A stretch of DNA of 64,000 nucleotides from Sinosporangium siamense (GTDB lineage: Bacteria > Actinomycetota > Actinomycetes > Streptosporangiales > Streptosporangiaceae), in contig NZ_BOOW01000020.1 in NCBI RefSeq assembly GCF_016863435.1, positions 62,001-126,000 of the forward strand, in the 5' to 3' direction. Below the pieces are notes generated by a model. It was given only the letters and a program-made list of their open reading frames with translations, searched no databases and was not told the DNA's origin. Below are positions 8,101 to 16,461 of this stretch, piece by piece. The first letter of the stretch is position 1; each line of letters begins with the position of its first letter. Made by a program: the position numbers and the translations under genes.

Positions 8101-8966
8101 CCATCACCGCTTCGCGGCCGAAACCCGCCACCCGTGCCGCGCAGATCCGCGGAGCACGGGCCCGGCGCCGCCGCCGCTGGCCGCTGGTGGCCCTCCTCGC
8201 GCTGCTGTCCCTGCTCACGATCAGCCCCTTCATCGCCATGATCATCGTGGCGCTGTCACCCGTCGGCAAACCCACCGTGCCGGCGCAGTGGCCGGAGTCC
8301 CTCACGCTGGACAACATCTCGCGGGTGTTCTCGGCCTCCGGCTTCATCGGCTGGACCTTCAACTCACTGGTCTACTCGCTGGTCTCCGTGGTGATCATCC
8401 TGCTCACCGCGTCCATGGCCGGATATGCCTTCGCCAAGAAGCGCTTCCCCGGCAGGGACACCATGCTGTGGACCTTCCTCGCCACCATGATGGTGCCCTT
8501 CCAGGCCACGCTGATCCCCACCTTCGTCCTCGTCGCCAACCTCGGCGGCGTCGACACCTTCTGGGGGCTCATCATGCCGACACTGGCCAACTCACAGGCC
8601 GTGTTCCTCATGCGGCAGTTCATCATGGGCCTCCCCGACGAACTGTTCGAGGCCGCCAAGGTCGACGGAGCCTCCGAGCTGCGTGTCTTCTGGCAGATCG
8701 TGCTGCCGCTCACCCGGCCCATCCTCGCCACTCTCGGCGTGTTCGTGTTCCTGTGGCATTGGAACGACTTCCTGTGGCCACTGGTCGCATCGCAGAGCAA
8801 CGCCACCCGCACCCTCACGGTGGGGCTCACCACACTGCGCACCGAGGAGGTCCAGCTCTCCATGCTGATGGCGTCCGCGGCGATCTCGGTCGTCCCGTGC
8901 CTGCTGGTGTTCTTCCTGCTGCAGCGCTACCTGGTCAACAGCATCGCGATGACCGGCATGAAGTAG
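8097..8966 (+). CDS. Sugar ABC transporter permease, second subunit (MalG-like)
   Basis: 289-residue partner permease. A basic N-terminal tail (RGARARRRRRW) precedes six hydrophobic segments; the EAA loop is LFEAAKVDGASELRVFWQIV (about residue 185), the usual CUT1 form. The ATG overlaps the previous stop, so the two subunits are translationally coupled in equal amounts. The C-terminus ends QRYLVNSIAMTGMK, close to the usual VQRYFVRGLTAGAVK-type tail of the family. Confidence 0.93.
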   Translation: MTITASRPKPATRAAQIRGARARRRRRWPLVALLALLSLLTISPFIAMIIVALSPVGKPTVPAQWPESLTLDNISRVFSASGFIGWTFNSLVYSLVSVVIILLTASMAGYAFAKKRFPGRDTMLWTFLATMMVPFQATLIPTFVLVANLGGVDTFWGLIMPTLANSQAVFLMRQFIMGLPDELFEAAKVDGASELRVFWQIVLPLTRPILATLGVFVFLWHWNDFLWPLVASQSNATRTLTVGLTTLRTEEVQLSMLMASAAISVVPCLLVFFLLQRYLVNSIAMTGMK

Positions 8967-8974
8967 AGGGCACT

Positions 8975-9652
8975 GTGCCGAAACTTATGGACGCGCACCG
9001 ATTGATCGGACCCGTGCCCTTCGACGACCTGCCCGCGGACCCCCGCCCGGAGATGGACCGGCTGGGGATCGACCGGGCCTGCGTCACCCACACGCTGAGC
9101 CTCTACTCGGGCGCGCAGGCAGGCAACGAGGCGTTGTTCGCCCTGGACGACCCCAGGCTGATCCCCGTCCCGGCTGTGCTGCCGGGGGACATCGCACTCG
9201 ACGAGGTCCTTGAGTGGGATGTCCCCCTTGTCAGGCTCTGCCCGAGACGCCATGGCTTCGACCTCAACGGCCCCACCTCCTTGCGCTACCTGTCGGCACT
9301 GACCGTGCCCGTCGCCGTCGAGCTCGACGACACAGACCCGGCCCAGCTCCGCGCCCTGGCCGCGCACCTTCCCGACCTGCGCATCCTCCTGCTCAACCCC
9401 GGCTACCGCCGGCTGCGCGCCGTCGCCGAGCTCATGGACGCGGCACCCCGCGTGGTCCTGGAGATCGGAACGGTCAACACCCAGGGCGGTGTCGAATGGC
9501 TGGCGCGGCGCTTCGGCGCGCGACGCCTCGTCTTCGGCACCGGAGCCCCCGTACTCGACGACTGCGGCCCGCGGTTCCTGCTCGACCACCTGGACCTGCC
9601 GCAGCACGACATCGACCTCATCCGGGCCGGCTCACTGGAGGCGCTGCTGTGA
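8975..9652 (+). CDS. Amidohydrolase-fold protein lacking the HxH metal motif
   Basis: 225 residues. The fold resembles amidohydrolase-2 (TIM-barrel) proteins: short beta-strand/helix repeats and the late motifs RLVFGTGAPVLDD (about 185) and a C-terminal helix ending IRAGSLEALL. Where active members have DxHxH near the N-terminus this one reads MDAHRLIG, so the second metal-binding histidine is absent, and the first catalytic-lysine region is also unclear. It may be a non-catalytic partner of the next gene's product. The GTG at 8975 has AGGG 5 nt upstream; ATG 8987 is an alternative. Its stop overlaps the next start (GTGA). Confidence 0.7.
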   Translation: MPKLMDAHRLIGPVPFDDLPADPRPEMDRLGIDRACVTHTLSLYSGAQAGNEALFALDDPRLIPVPAVLPGDIALDEVLEWDVPLVRLCPRRHGFDLNGPTSLRYLSALTVPVAVELDDTDPAQLRALAAHLPDLRILLLNPGYRRLRAVAELMDAAPRVVLEIGTVNTQGGVEWLARRFGARRLVFGTGAPVLDDCGPRFLLDHLDLPQHDIDLIRAGSLEALL

Positions 9653-10377
9653 TCCTCGACGCCCACGGCCACGTGGGGACCTGGCCCGACTTTCTCATTC
9701 CCGACCCCACCGCCGACGGCCTCATCGCCACCATGGACCGGATCGGCGTCTCGGCGATGGGCATCAGCCACCTGCTCGCCGTCGGACCGGACGCCGCCGC
9801 CGGCAACAGGCTGGCCTTCGAGGCCGCCCGCAGTCACCCCGGCAGGTTCGGCGTGTGGCAGGTCTACAACCCCCACCAGCGCAACCCGCTCGTCACCGAG
9901 GGCGTCTGGGGTGTGAAACTCCACCCCGACGTGCACGAATGCCCACTGGACGATCCCCGCTACGACCCGGTGTGGGAGCTCGGCCTCCCCGTGCTGGCCC
10001 ACGGCCAGACCGACTCGCCGTGGAGCGACCCTTCGAGGTTCGCGGTCGTCGCCGCGCGGCACCCCGACGTGCCGCTGCTGATGGGGCACAGCGGGCTCTG
10101 GCCGTACGGCTTCGCCCGTGCGGCCCGGCTGGTCGCCAACCACGCGAACGTGCTGCTGGAGACGTGCGGTTCGAAGACGACGGGCCGCTGGATCGCCCGC
10201 CTGGCCGCCATGGCCGGGGCCGACCGCGTCGTGTTCGGCTCCGACGCGTGCTTCCTCGACCTGCGTGTCGGCTTCGGCCGCGTCGCGCTGGCGCCGCTCG
10301 CCGAGCCCGACCGCGCCCTGATCCAAGGCGGCAACCTCGCCCGGATCCTCGGGCACCGCCTCACCCCCCGTATCTAA
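9649..10377 (+). CDS. Amidohydrolase family protein (amidohydrolase-2 fold)
   Basis: 242-residue metal-dependent hydrolase. It has the intact N-terminal motif ILDAHGHVG (HxH), then GVKLHPD, LAHGQTD, LMGHSG and VFGSDACFLD, spaced as in TIM-barrel amidohydrolases, so both metal histidines and the catalytic aspartate look present. The GTG start overlaps the previous stop by 3 nt. Pairing with a defective paralogue right upstream suggests a heterodimer or a duplicated enzyme. The substrate is probably a lactone or amide derived from the imported compound; that is inference from context. Confidence 0.8.
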   Translation: MILDAHGHVGTWPDFLIPDPTADGLIATMDRIGVSAMGISHLLAVGPDAAAGNRLAFEAARSHPGRFGVWQVYNPHQRNPLVTEGVWGVKLHPDVHECPLDDPRYDPVWELGLPVLAHGQTDSPWSDPSRFAVVAARHPDVPLLMGHSGLWPYGFARAARLVANHANVLLETCGSKTTGRWIARLAAMAGADRVVFGSDACFLDLRVGFGRVALAPLAEPDRALIQGGNLARILGHRLTPRI

Positions 10378-10397
10378 GAGACAGGAGCCTTGAGAGC

Positions 10398-11552
10398 ATG
10401 ACCCTCGCGATTGACGGCGGCGCCCCCGTACGCACCGACCCGTGGCCCGCCTGGCCGCCGCCGCTCGACGACGCTCAGCGCAGGCTCGTCCACGACGTGC
10501 TGGAGAGCGGGTTGTGGGGTGCCACCCAGGGCGGTTCGGTCTGCGCGGATCTGACGGCGGCCGTCGCCGCCATGTCCGGCGTGACGTACGGCGTGGCCGT
10601 GGGCAACGCGACCCTCGGCTTGTTCGCGGCGTTGAAGGGCCTCGGGGTGGGGCCGGGGGACGAGGTGATCGTGCCCGCGTACACGTTCGTCGCCTCCGCC
10701 ACCGCGGTGCTGCTCACCGGCGCCACTCCCGTGATCGCCGATGTGGACCCGGTGCACCTGCACCTTTCGCCCGGCGCGGTCGAGGCCGCGATGAGCCCCC
10801 GCACGGTGGCGGTCATGCCGGTCCACCTGGCGGGCAGCCCCGCCGACATGGACGCGCTCGGCGCCGTCGCCTCCCGTGCGGGTCTCGCCGTGGTGGAGGA
10901 CGCCGCCCAGGCGCACGGCGCCGTTTACCGCGGCAGGCCGGTCGGGGGGCTGGGCCACGCGGGTGTCTACAGTTTCCAGTCGAGCAAGGCGATGACGGCG
11001 GGCGAGGGCGGGGTCGTCGTCTGCCGGGACGAGGCGGTCCACGGTTCCATCTGGTCGGTCTGCAACGTCGGGCGCACGCTTGGTGGCCGGTGGTACGAGC
11101 ACCCCGGTGTCGGCTGGAACCTCCGCCTCACCGAGATCCAGGCCGCCCTGCTTCTCCCCTGGCTGGACCGCCTGCCCGACGAGATCGCCCGGCGCGAGAG
11201 GTTCTGCGCCGCGCTGGACCTCGAAGGCCTGCCGGTCACCGCGGTCCCGCAGCCAGAAGGCACCACCGTGGACTCCCGCCACCTGCTCATGCTGCGGCTC
11301 GACCCTTCCGTCGATAAGGATTTCGTGCTTGCCGCGATGGCCGCGGAAGGGGTGCCGCTCGACGCCGGCTACCCGCCGCTCGGCACCATGAAGACGCTGA
11401 CCGACGCGGGCGCCCGGGTCGAGCCGGCACCCGCGGCCGACGAGGCGGCGAAGCACGTGGTCTGGGTGCGCCAGTCGATGCTCATGGACGACCCTTCCCG
11501 CGCCCGGGACATCACCGAGGCCCTCGGCAAGGTGATCGGCGGACGCGGCTGA
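10398..11552 (+). CDS. DegT/DnrJ/EryC1/StrS family PLP-dependent aminotransferase
   Basis: 384 residues with the fold-type I aminotransferase pattern of sugar aminotransferases: GVAVGNATLGLFAALK (PLP phosphate cup), EVIVPAYTFVASATAVL, VVEDAAQAHGA (aspartate that holds the pyridine nitrogen) and FQSSKAMTAGEGG, whose lysine (about residue 200) is the expected PLP Schiff-base residue. The catalytic set is therefore complete. ATG 10398 follows AGGAG. In a transport and aldolase operon it more likely works on an amino sugar as donor or acceptor than in antibiotic sugar synthesis. Confidence 0.88.
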   Translation: MTLAIDGGAPVRTDPWPAWPPPLDDAQRRLVHDVLESGLWGATQGGSVCADLTAAVAAMSGVTYGVAVGNATLGLFAALKGLGVGPGDEVIVPAYTFVASATAVLLTGATPVIADVDPVHLHLSPGAVEAAMSPRTVAVMPVHLAGSPADMDALGAVASRAGLAVVEDAAQAHGAVYRGRPVGGLGHAGVYSFQSSKAMTAGEGGVVVCRDEAVHGSIWSVCNVGRTLGGRWYEHPGVGWNLRLTEIQAALLLPWLDRLPDEIARRERFCAALDLEGLPVTAVPQPEGTTVDSRHLLMLRLDPSVDKDFVLAAMAAEGVPLDAGYPPLGTMKTLTDAGARVEPAPAADEAAKHVVWVRQSMLMDDPSRARDITEALGKVIGGRG

Positions 11553-11585
11553 CCGCCGCCCGGGTTTCCCGCCGGCGCGGCGCGG

Positions 11586-11620
11586 GCCGTCCCATGTGAC
11601 GCCTGCCCACGTGGGACGGC
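11586..11620. terminator. Hairpin downstream of the DegT gene
   Basis: GCCGTCCCATGTG (11586-11598) pairs with CACGTGGGACGGC (11608-11620), one G-U wobble, 9-nt loop. No U-tract follows. With the larger inverted repeat next to it, it probably ends the importer operon. Confidence 0.6.
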
Positions 11621-11631
11621 CAGGTGTGCGC

Positions 11632-11688
11632 CCCTTCGCTCGTAGCTCGGGCGGCGGCTCGCACGCCGCCCGAGCTACGAGCGAAGGG
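11632..11688. repeat. Perfect 24-bp inverted repeat (strong hairpin)
   Basis: Arms 11632-11655 and 11665-11688 are perfectly complementary over 24 bp around a 9-nt loop (GGCTCGCAC). The 20-bp string spanning the inner arm and loop, GGGCGGCGGCTCGCACGCCG, is repeated directly just after the structure (from about 11686). It could be a very strong bidirectional terminator, but the length and perfect match are more like a mobile palindromic element. No U-run is present. Confidence 0.75.
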
Positions 11689-11850
11689 CGGCGGCTCGCA
11701 CGCCGAGGGCTGCCGGTGCGGCACGGCGTTCCCATGCCGCGTGCCCGGCCCCGAGCATGCCCTTGGCCTTGGCGAAGCCGGCCCGCGACCTCGCCGCTCG
11801 TCAGCGTGTCATCACTTCTGCGTAACCGGCTCCGGGCCACTCTCGATAAA

Positions 11851-11922
11851 TTTCGGGCCACACCGAAATCTCCCCCATTGACGTAGATTGCGACCTTTCT
11901 TAGGTTTCGGTCTTGGCGTTAA
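11851..11922 (+). promoter_or_regulatory. Promoter flanked by two operator copies, before the secreted beta-propeller gene
   Basis: TTGACG (11878-11883), a 17-nt spacer and TAGGTT (11901-11906) form the promoter; the -10 is the same hexamer as at 5874. One operator copy, TTTCGG-GCCACA-CCGAAA (11851-11868), lies upstream of the -35 with the same 18-bp geometry as the others. A second, with a degenerate right half (TTTCGGTC-TT-GGCGTTAA, 11905-11922), lies over the expected start site. Two spaced sites would permit looping or cooperative binding. Confidence 0.6.
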
Positions 11923-13922
11923 TTAGGAAGTTCCTCGCGGGCGCGATAGTGGCCGCCACGATGCTGGCCGGGGCCGCCCCTGCCTCGGCCGACGACGATC
12001 GGGGCAGAGGCCGGATCGAAGACCTCGGCGTACCCCTCAAAGACGTGCTCCTCATCGGCGGCCTGGTCGCCCCCGGCCGCGGCGGCAAGACCGTGATCTG
12101 GAGCGCCTCCTCCGGTAGCCCCGCCCACCTGAACGCCGTCGACCCGGCCACCGGCACCACCGTCGGGAGGTTCGCGCTGCCGGGCTCAGCCGGCTCCTAC
12201 GAGCTCGCCGCGGCACCGGGCGGCGGCATCTACGTCGGCACGTACGGCGACGGCCGCCTCTACCACTGGACGGAACAGGGCGGCGTCAAAGACCTCGGCC
12301 GTCCCATCGCCTCAGAGAACTTCATCTGGTCGGTGGCCATGGGCGAGGGCGGAACCGTCTACGGCGGCACCTCCCCCGGTGGGCGGTTGTTCTCCTACAA
12401 CCCCGCGACCGGAATGCGCGACCTCGGGAAACCGTCGCCGTCACACGCCTACGTCCGCAGTGTCGATTACGCCGACGGCAAGCTCTACGCCGGCACCGAG
12501 GGCCCGGCCGCCGTCTTCGAGATCGACACCGCCACCGGCATGTCCAAGCAGCTCCCCGTCCCGGGCGGCCTCAACCCGGCCGGCAAATGGGCCTACGACG
12601 TGAACGTCGTAGGCGGCTTCCTCTACGTGAGGTACGGCGGAGCATCGCCCAGCGAGCTGCACGTGTGGGACATCGCGGCCGGGGCGTGGGTCGACAAGCT
12701 CGACACCGCGCACGGCCTGGACGTCTCCCCGGCGGGGGAGAACGGCGAGGTCTATCTCATCAAGTCCGACGAACTCGTCCGCTACGACCCGCGCAGCCGT
12801 ACGGTCACCCCCACCGGACTCCCGATCACCGGCCGGGTCGCGAACACCAGAGGCATCGGCTGGGCCGAACTCGGCTTGCCCGACTATCCGGGCAAAAGCG
12901 TGGTCGGGCTGCTCTGGCGTGGGCTCATGTTCCGATACAACCCGCAGACCGGCGCGAAGTCGATCGTCCCGACCGACATCCCGGGCGATCCCATCGATGT
13001 GACGACGCTCTCCGAGGGGCCGGACCGGCGTGTCTACGCCGGAGGCTTCCTCAACGGCGGATTCGCCGCGATCGACCCGCGCACCGGCGAACGCGAGGAG
13101 TTCCACAGCTTCTCCCAGACCGAGGGCATGGTCGCGCACGACGGCAAGCTGTACATCGGTGCCTATCCGGAGGCGCGGGTCTACTCCTACGACCCGAAAC
13201 TCCCGTGGAACAGCCCGGAATACTCGCCGAGTCTCGGCGCGGCGCCCAATCCCGCGAGGCTGTTCGACCTCAATGCCGACAAGCAGATCAGGCCGCGCGC
13301 GATGGTGTCGGCGGGCCGCTACCTCGCCGTCGGCACCATGCCCGACCTCGGGCACCTCGGTGGTTCCCTCGCGGTGTGGGATCCCGAGAAGGGTGTCCTC
13401 CAGCACTCCCAGCGCCATGTCGTCAAGGACCAGAGCATCGTGGCGCTCGCCTACCGGAACGGAATCTTGTACGGCGGCACCTCGATCTACAGCGGGCAGA
13501 CCGCCACCCCGCCCACCCAGCCGGAGGGCAAGATCTTCGCCTGGTCGGTGCGGGAGAAGAAGCTGCTGTGGGAGGCTGTGCCCGCGCCCGGCAAACCCGC
13601 TGTGTCCGGCCTCACCTTCGGCATGTCCGGCAGGCTCTGGGGGATCGCCGGAGGCGAGGTCTTCGCCTTCGACACCCGCCACCGCAAGGTGGTCAAGCGG
13701 GTGACACTGTCGGACAGCAAGAGCAGCAGCGGCAAACTCATCTACAGCCCGCGCCACGCCATCCTGTACGGCGCGCACGCCGGGACGTCGCTGTTCGCAC
13801 TCAGCCCGTTGACGGGGCGGCACACCGTGCTCAAGGAGGGGCCCGTGCACCAGATGGCGGTGCACAGGTCCGGGGACGTCTATTTCGCGGAGGGGACGAA
13901 GCTCTACCGCTATAGCAGGTAG
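11913..13922 (+). CDS. Secreted beta-propeller (quinoprotein/NHL-like) protein
   Basis: 669 residues. A Sec signal peptide (LIRKFLAGAIVAAT to AGAAPASA, cleavage near residue 26) precedes repeated blade-like units of about 45 residues such as GGIYVGTYGDGRLYHW, GTVYGGTSPGGRLFSYNP and KLYAGTEGPAAVFEID, each with the G-x-Y-x-G-T pattern of six- to eight-bladed propellers. No catalytic residues can be named. The only start compatible with the signal peptide is TTG 11913, since the frame has a stop at 11901-11903; the -10 box ends only 6 nt before it, so the mRNA is probably leaderless. It is controlled by the shared operator, and its paralogue is the convergent gene downstream. It probably binds or degrades the extracellular substrate; that is inference. 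Confidence 0.8.
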   Translation: MALIRKFLAGAIVAATMLAGAAPASADDDRGRGRIEDLGVPLKDVLLIGGLVAPGRGGKTVIWSASSGSPAHLNAVDPATGTTVGRFALPGSAGSYELAAAPGGGIYVGTYGDGRLYHWTEQGGVKDLGRPIASENFIWSVAMGEGGTVYGGTSPGGRLFSYNPATGMRDLGKPSPSHAYVRSVDYADGKLYAGTEGPAAVFEIDTATGMSKQLPVPGGLNPAGKWAYDVNVVGGFLYVRYGGASPSELHVWDIAAGAWVDKLDTAHGLDVSPAGENGEVYLIKSDELVRYDPRSRTVTPTGLPITGRVANTRGIGWAELGLPDYPGKSVVGLLWRGLMFRYNPQTGAKSIVPTDIPGDPIDVTTLSEGPDRRVYAGGFLNGGFAAIDPRTGEREEFHSFSQTEGMVAHDGKLYIGAYPEARVYSYDPKLPWNSPEYSPSLGAAPNPARLFDLNADKQIRPRAMVSAGRYLAVGTMPDLGHLGGSLAVWDPEKGVLQHSQRHVVKDQSIVALAYRNGILYGGTSIYSGQTATPPTQPEGKIFAWSVREKKLLWEAVPAPGKPAVSGLTFGMSGRLWGIAGGEVFAFDTRHRKVVKRVTLSDSKSSSGKLIYSPRHAILYGAHAGTSLFALSPLTGRHTVLKEGPVHQMAVHRSGDVYFAEGTKLYRYSR

Positions 13923-13930
13923 GCGTTGGC

Positions 13931-13967
13931 GAGTGAAGCCGGACCTGCAGGTCCGGCGGCTTCACTC
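13931..13967. terminator. Bidirectional terminator between the two beta-propeller genes
   Basis: GAGTGAAGCC and GGCTTCACTC form the outer stem and CCGGACCTGCAGGTCCGG an 18-bp inner palindrome, with a 3-nt bulge. It lies between the stops of two convergent genes, as expected for a shared terminator. Confidence 0.75.
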
Positions 13968-13981
13968 GGTGCGGCAGGCTG

Positions 13982-15456
13982 CTAGGAGCAGAGGCGGTAG
14001 GTGTAGAAGTTCTCCGAGCGTGACAGATACATGTGGTCGTCAGCGCCCTTGAGGAGGATGGAGACCGGCCGGACGATTTGCGTCAGGGTCATCGTCGCGG
14101 GGTCGATGCGGTAGGCCTTGCCTTGGGTCTTGCCGTACAGCTTGCCGTCCTTCCCGAGCTCGATGTTGGTGTCGAGCCACACCGGCTGCGTCAGCGTCGG
14201 CCACGGCAGGTCTGGTGCTTCGTGATGCGGAGGGTCTGGCCGGTCGCCGGGTCCATCTCGTACAGCGCGTCGGGGGTCAGGCCCCACAGCTTTCCGGCGC
14301 CGTCGAAGGTGATCGACCCGAGGGTGAGATCGCCGGGGACTGGGGCCGTCTGCCACAGGATCTTGTCGGTGGCGATGTCGTAGGCGAAGACCTGGGCCGC
14401 GTCGCCCTGCGGGGTGAGAATGCCGCCGAAGGCCGAGGTCGCGCCGTAGACGACGCCGTCGCGGTAGGCGAGTCCGACGATGCTGTGCCCCGGCACGATG
14501 TTCCGCTTGAGCACGCTACGGCCGGTGGCGGGGTCGAGCAGCCCGAGCGCCCCTCCCACGGTGCCCGATTTGGGGACCGTGCCGAACGCCAGCCAGTCGC
14601 CCGCGGAGACCATCGCGAACGGCCGCTCCTGCTCCTGCGCGGTCAGGTTCAGCAGGAGCTTCGGGGTGCAGATCCCCATCGGGTTCTCGCCGCCGGAGGT
14701 GGAATACCGCACCAGCAGGTTGCCGCCGACCACGTCCACGTCGTAGGCGTAACCTTTGCCCTGGATCGGCGGCTCGATGATGCGTTTGACCGCGCCCTGA
14801 GGGTCGACCACCGCGACCTTCATGCTTTCGGCCCCCACACCCGCGTAGACCGTGCCGTCCCGGGCGACCGCAAGGTCGCGGACGAACTGCTCTCCGGGAA
14901 CGGGGCTGCCGAGGTCTGTGATCTGGCCGGTCGCCGTGTCATATCTGAACAGCTTGCCGCCGGGAGAGGTCCCGCCGTAAACGGCCTTGCCGTCGGGGCT
15001 CGCCGCCACCGTCCACACGAACGACTCGCCGGGGATCGCGATGCCCCCTTCGGTGACCTTGTCGGTCGAGGGCGTATACCGGAACAGCCGGCCGCCCGCC
15101 TGGCCTGAGATCCCGTTGTAGGTCCCTACGTAGACGGAATGATCGGGTGCCACGGTCACCGCCCACGACCCGAGCCCCAGCTGGAGGGGATGCTCGGCGA
15201 TCATCGAGCCGGTGAGGGCGTCGCGGATGGACAGAAGCGCGGGCCCCGAGGCACTGGAAGTCACGGAGTACACCCGCGGGCCGTCCGGGTGGTCCTCGTC
15301 GAGGGCGGTGCCGGCGATGGTGGTGCCGACCAGGGGAAGTTGTCCGAGGTTCTGGAAACCGCACCCCGAAGGAGGGGCAAGGGTTTCGGCCTGTGCCGGA
15401 GCGGCGACGGGAATGAGTAGAACGGCGGCGGCTAATGTCAGGAGGCGCGTTCGCAC
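13982..15456 (-). pseudogene. Secreted beta-propeller paralogue, frameshifted near its 3' end
   Basis: Paralogue of the convergent gene, sharing blade motifs such as VYGGTSPGGKLFRYDTATG. GTG 15456 follows GGTGGAGGG by 5 nt and opens a signal peptide (VRTRLLTLAAAVLLIPVAAPAQA). The main frame stops at 14191 after RITKHQTCRGRR, but the neighbouring frame continues LPWPTLTQPVWLDTN to a natural end YTYRLCS at 13982. Adding one C in the run near 14207 (ACC-CTG instead of AC-CTG) restores one protein of about 490 residues. The loss of a base may be a real mutation or a sequencing error; the truncated product would lack about 75 residues, the last blades. Its promoter carries the shared operator. Confidence 0.75.
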
Positions 15457-15481
15457 GGATGCCCTCCACCTTTGTGCACAA

Positions 15482-15522
15482 TAACGGCCTCGACCGTAAT
15501 TGTTGGACAGGCCTCCTGGCAA
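15482..15522 (-). promoter_or_regulatory. Promoter and operator of the minus-strand beta-propeller gene
   Basis: On the minus strand TTGCCA (15522-15517), an 18-nt spacer and TACGGT (15498-15493) form a promoter with the same layout as at 2727. TTACGGTC-GA-GGCCGTTA (15499-15482) overlaps the -10 box. Confidence 0.65.
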
Positions 15523-15598
15523 GATCCTGCGGCTGCATCGGGCGGAAGAAATGACTCGGCGGGGATCTTCGCGCCCGGAGGCGGGCGGGCAGGGGGTG

Positions 15599-16342
15599 TC
15601 AGCCGGCCTTGGGCGGGTCCTGGGGCTGCGCGTGCTGCAGTTGGACGCAGCATTCACCGGAGCGCGGGGCGAGGATCGCTTGAACGGCCGTCGCCTGCAG
15701 TCCTTGCAGATATCCGGCGAGGAAGGCGTGGTTCATGCCGCAAACGAGGTCGGGGGCCCGGGCGGCGAGGGGATGAAAGGGACAGTTGCGCAACCGTAAC
15801 CGGTCAGGGGCTTCCCGTGCAGGTTCGAAACCGTGCTGGTCGAGCATGTGTTCGCACAAGGTCAGGCCCCGTTCGGCGCCGAGCCGGCCCGGGCGCAGAC
15901 GTGCGCGATCCTGCCCGCCGAGTTCGCGGCCGTGCTGCCCGGCGGTGCGCATGGCGGCGGTCGCGGCGGTCTCGTTGTCGCCTTCGGTCAAGACGGCTTG
16001 GAGGAGGAGGCCTGCCAGCAGTTCATGGCGGCGGTCGGGGATGCTGACCTGGATGGCGCCGCCGGCCGGCTCGTAGACCTTGGGTTGCCGACCGACTTTA
16101 CGCAGTCCGGTGGGGGACGCGTACCGGGCGCGGAGCAGGCCGGCGTCGACCAGCTTGTCCAGATGGAACGCCGCGAGCTTTCGGGAAATGCCGGCGTCGG
16201 CGGCTGCCTCCTCGCGCGTGACGGGCCGGCGGGCACGGCGGACGAAGGCGAAGATCTGCCGCCGGGTGCCTTCACCGAGCACGCCGAGGGAGTCGAGTGC
16301 GGCGTCCGCCGGAGATGCCTCCCGGCTCATGTCATTGGTCAT
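15599..16342 (-). CDS. ArsR-fold regulator with cysteine-rich C-terminus (SufR-like)
   Basis: 247 residues. The N-terminal winged helix (TRRQIFAFVRRARRPVTREEAAADAGISRKLAAFHLDKL) is of the ArsR/DeoR type. The C-terminal half has cysteines spaced as in iron-sulphur regulators of the SufR group: LCEH, then NCPFHPLA, VCGMNH and ECCVQ. It therefore probably holds a Fe-S cluster and reports iron or redox state, but no suf genes are nearby. ATG 16342 is the first start; ATG 16330 is an alternative. It is divergent from the DUF2231 membrane gene and may control it through the 120-bp spacer. Confidence 0.75.
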   Translation of the reverse strand: MTNDMSREASPADAALDSLGVLGEGTRRQIFAFVRRARRPVTREEAAADAGISRKLAAFHLDKLVDAGLLRARYASPTGLRKVGRQPKVYEPAGGAIQVSIPDRRHELLAGLLLQAVLTEGDNETAATAAMRTAGQHGRELGGQDRARLRPGRLGAERGLTLCEHMLDQHGFEPAREAPDRLRLRNCPFHPLAARAPDLVCGMNHAFLAGYLQGLQATAVQAILAPRSGECCVQLQHAQPQDPPKAG

Positions 16343-16461
16343 ATCTTCACGATAACGCCAGTATGCATTGCCTGAAGATGGGGGACGGCTTGCCTATCGG
16401 CCTTGCTTGACCATCATCCGCAATAAGACCAAAATCGATTGGCGAAAAGGAGGTGGTTGTG

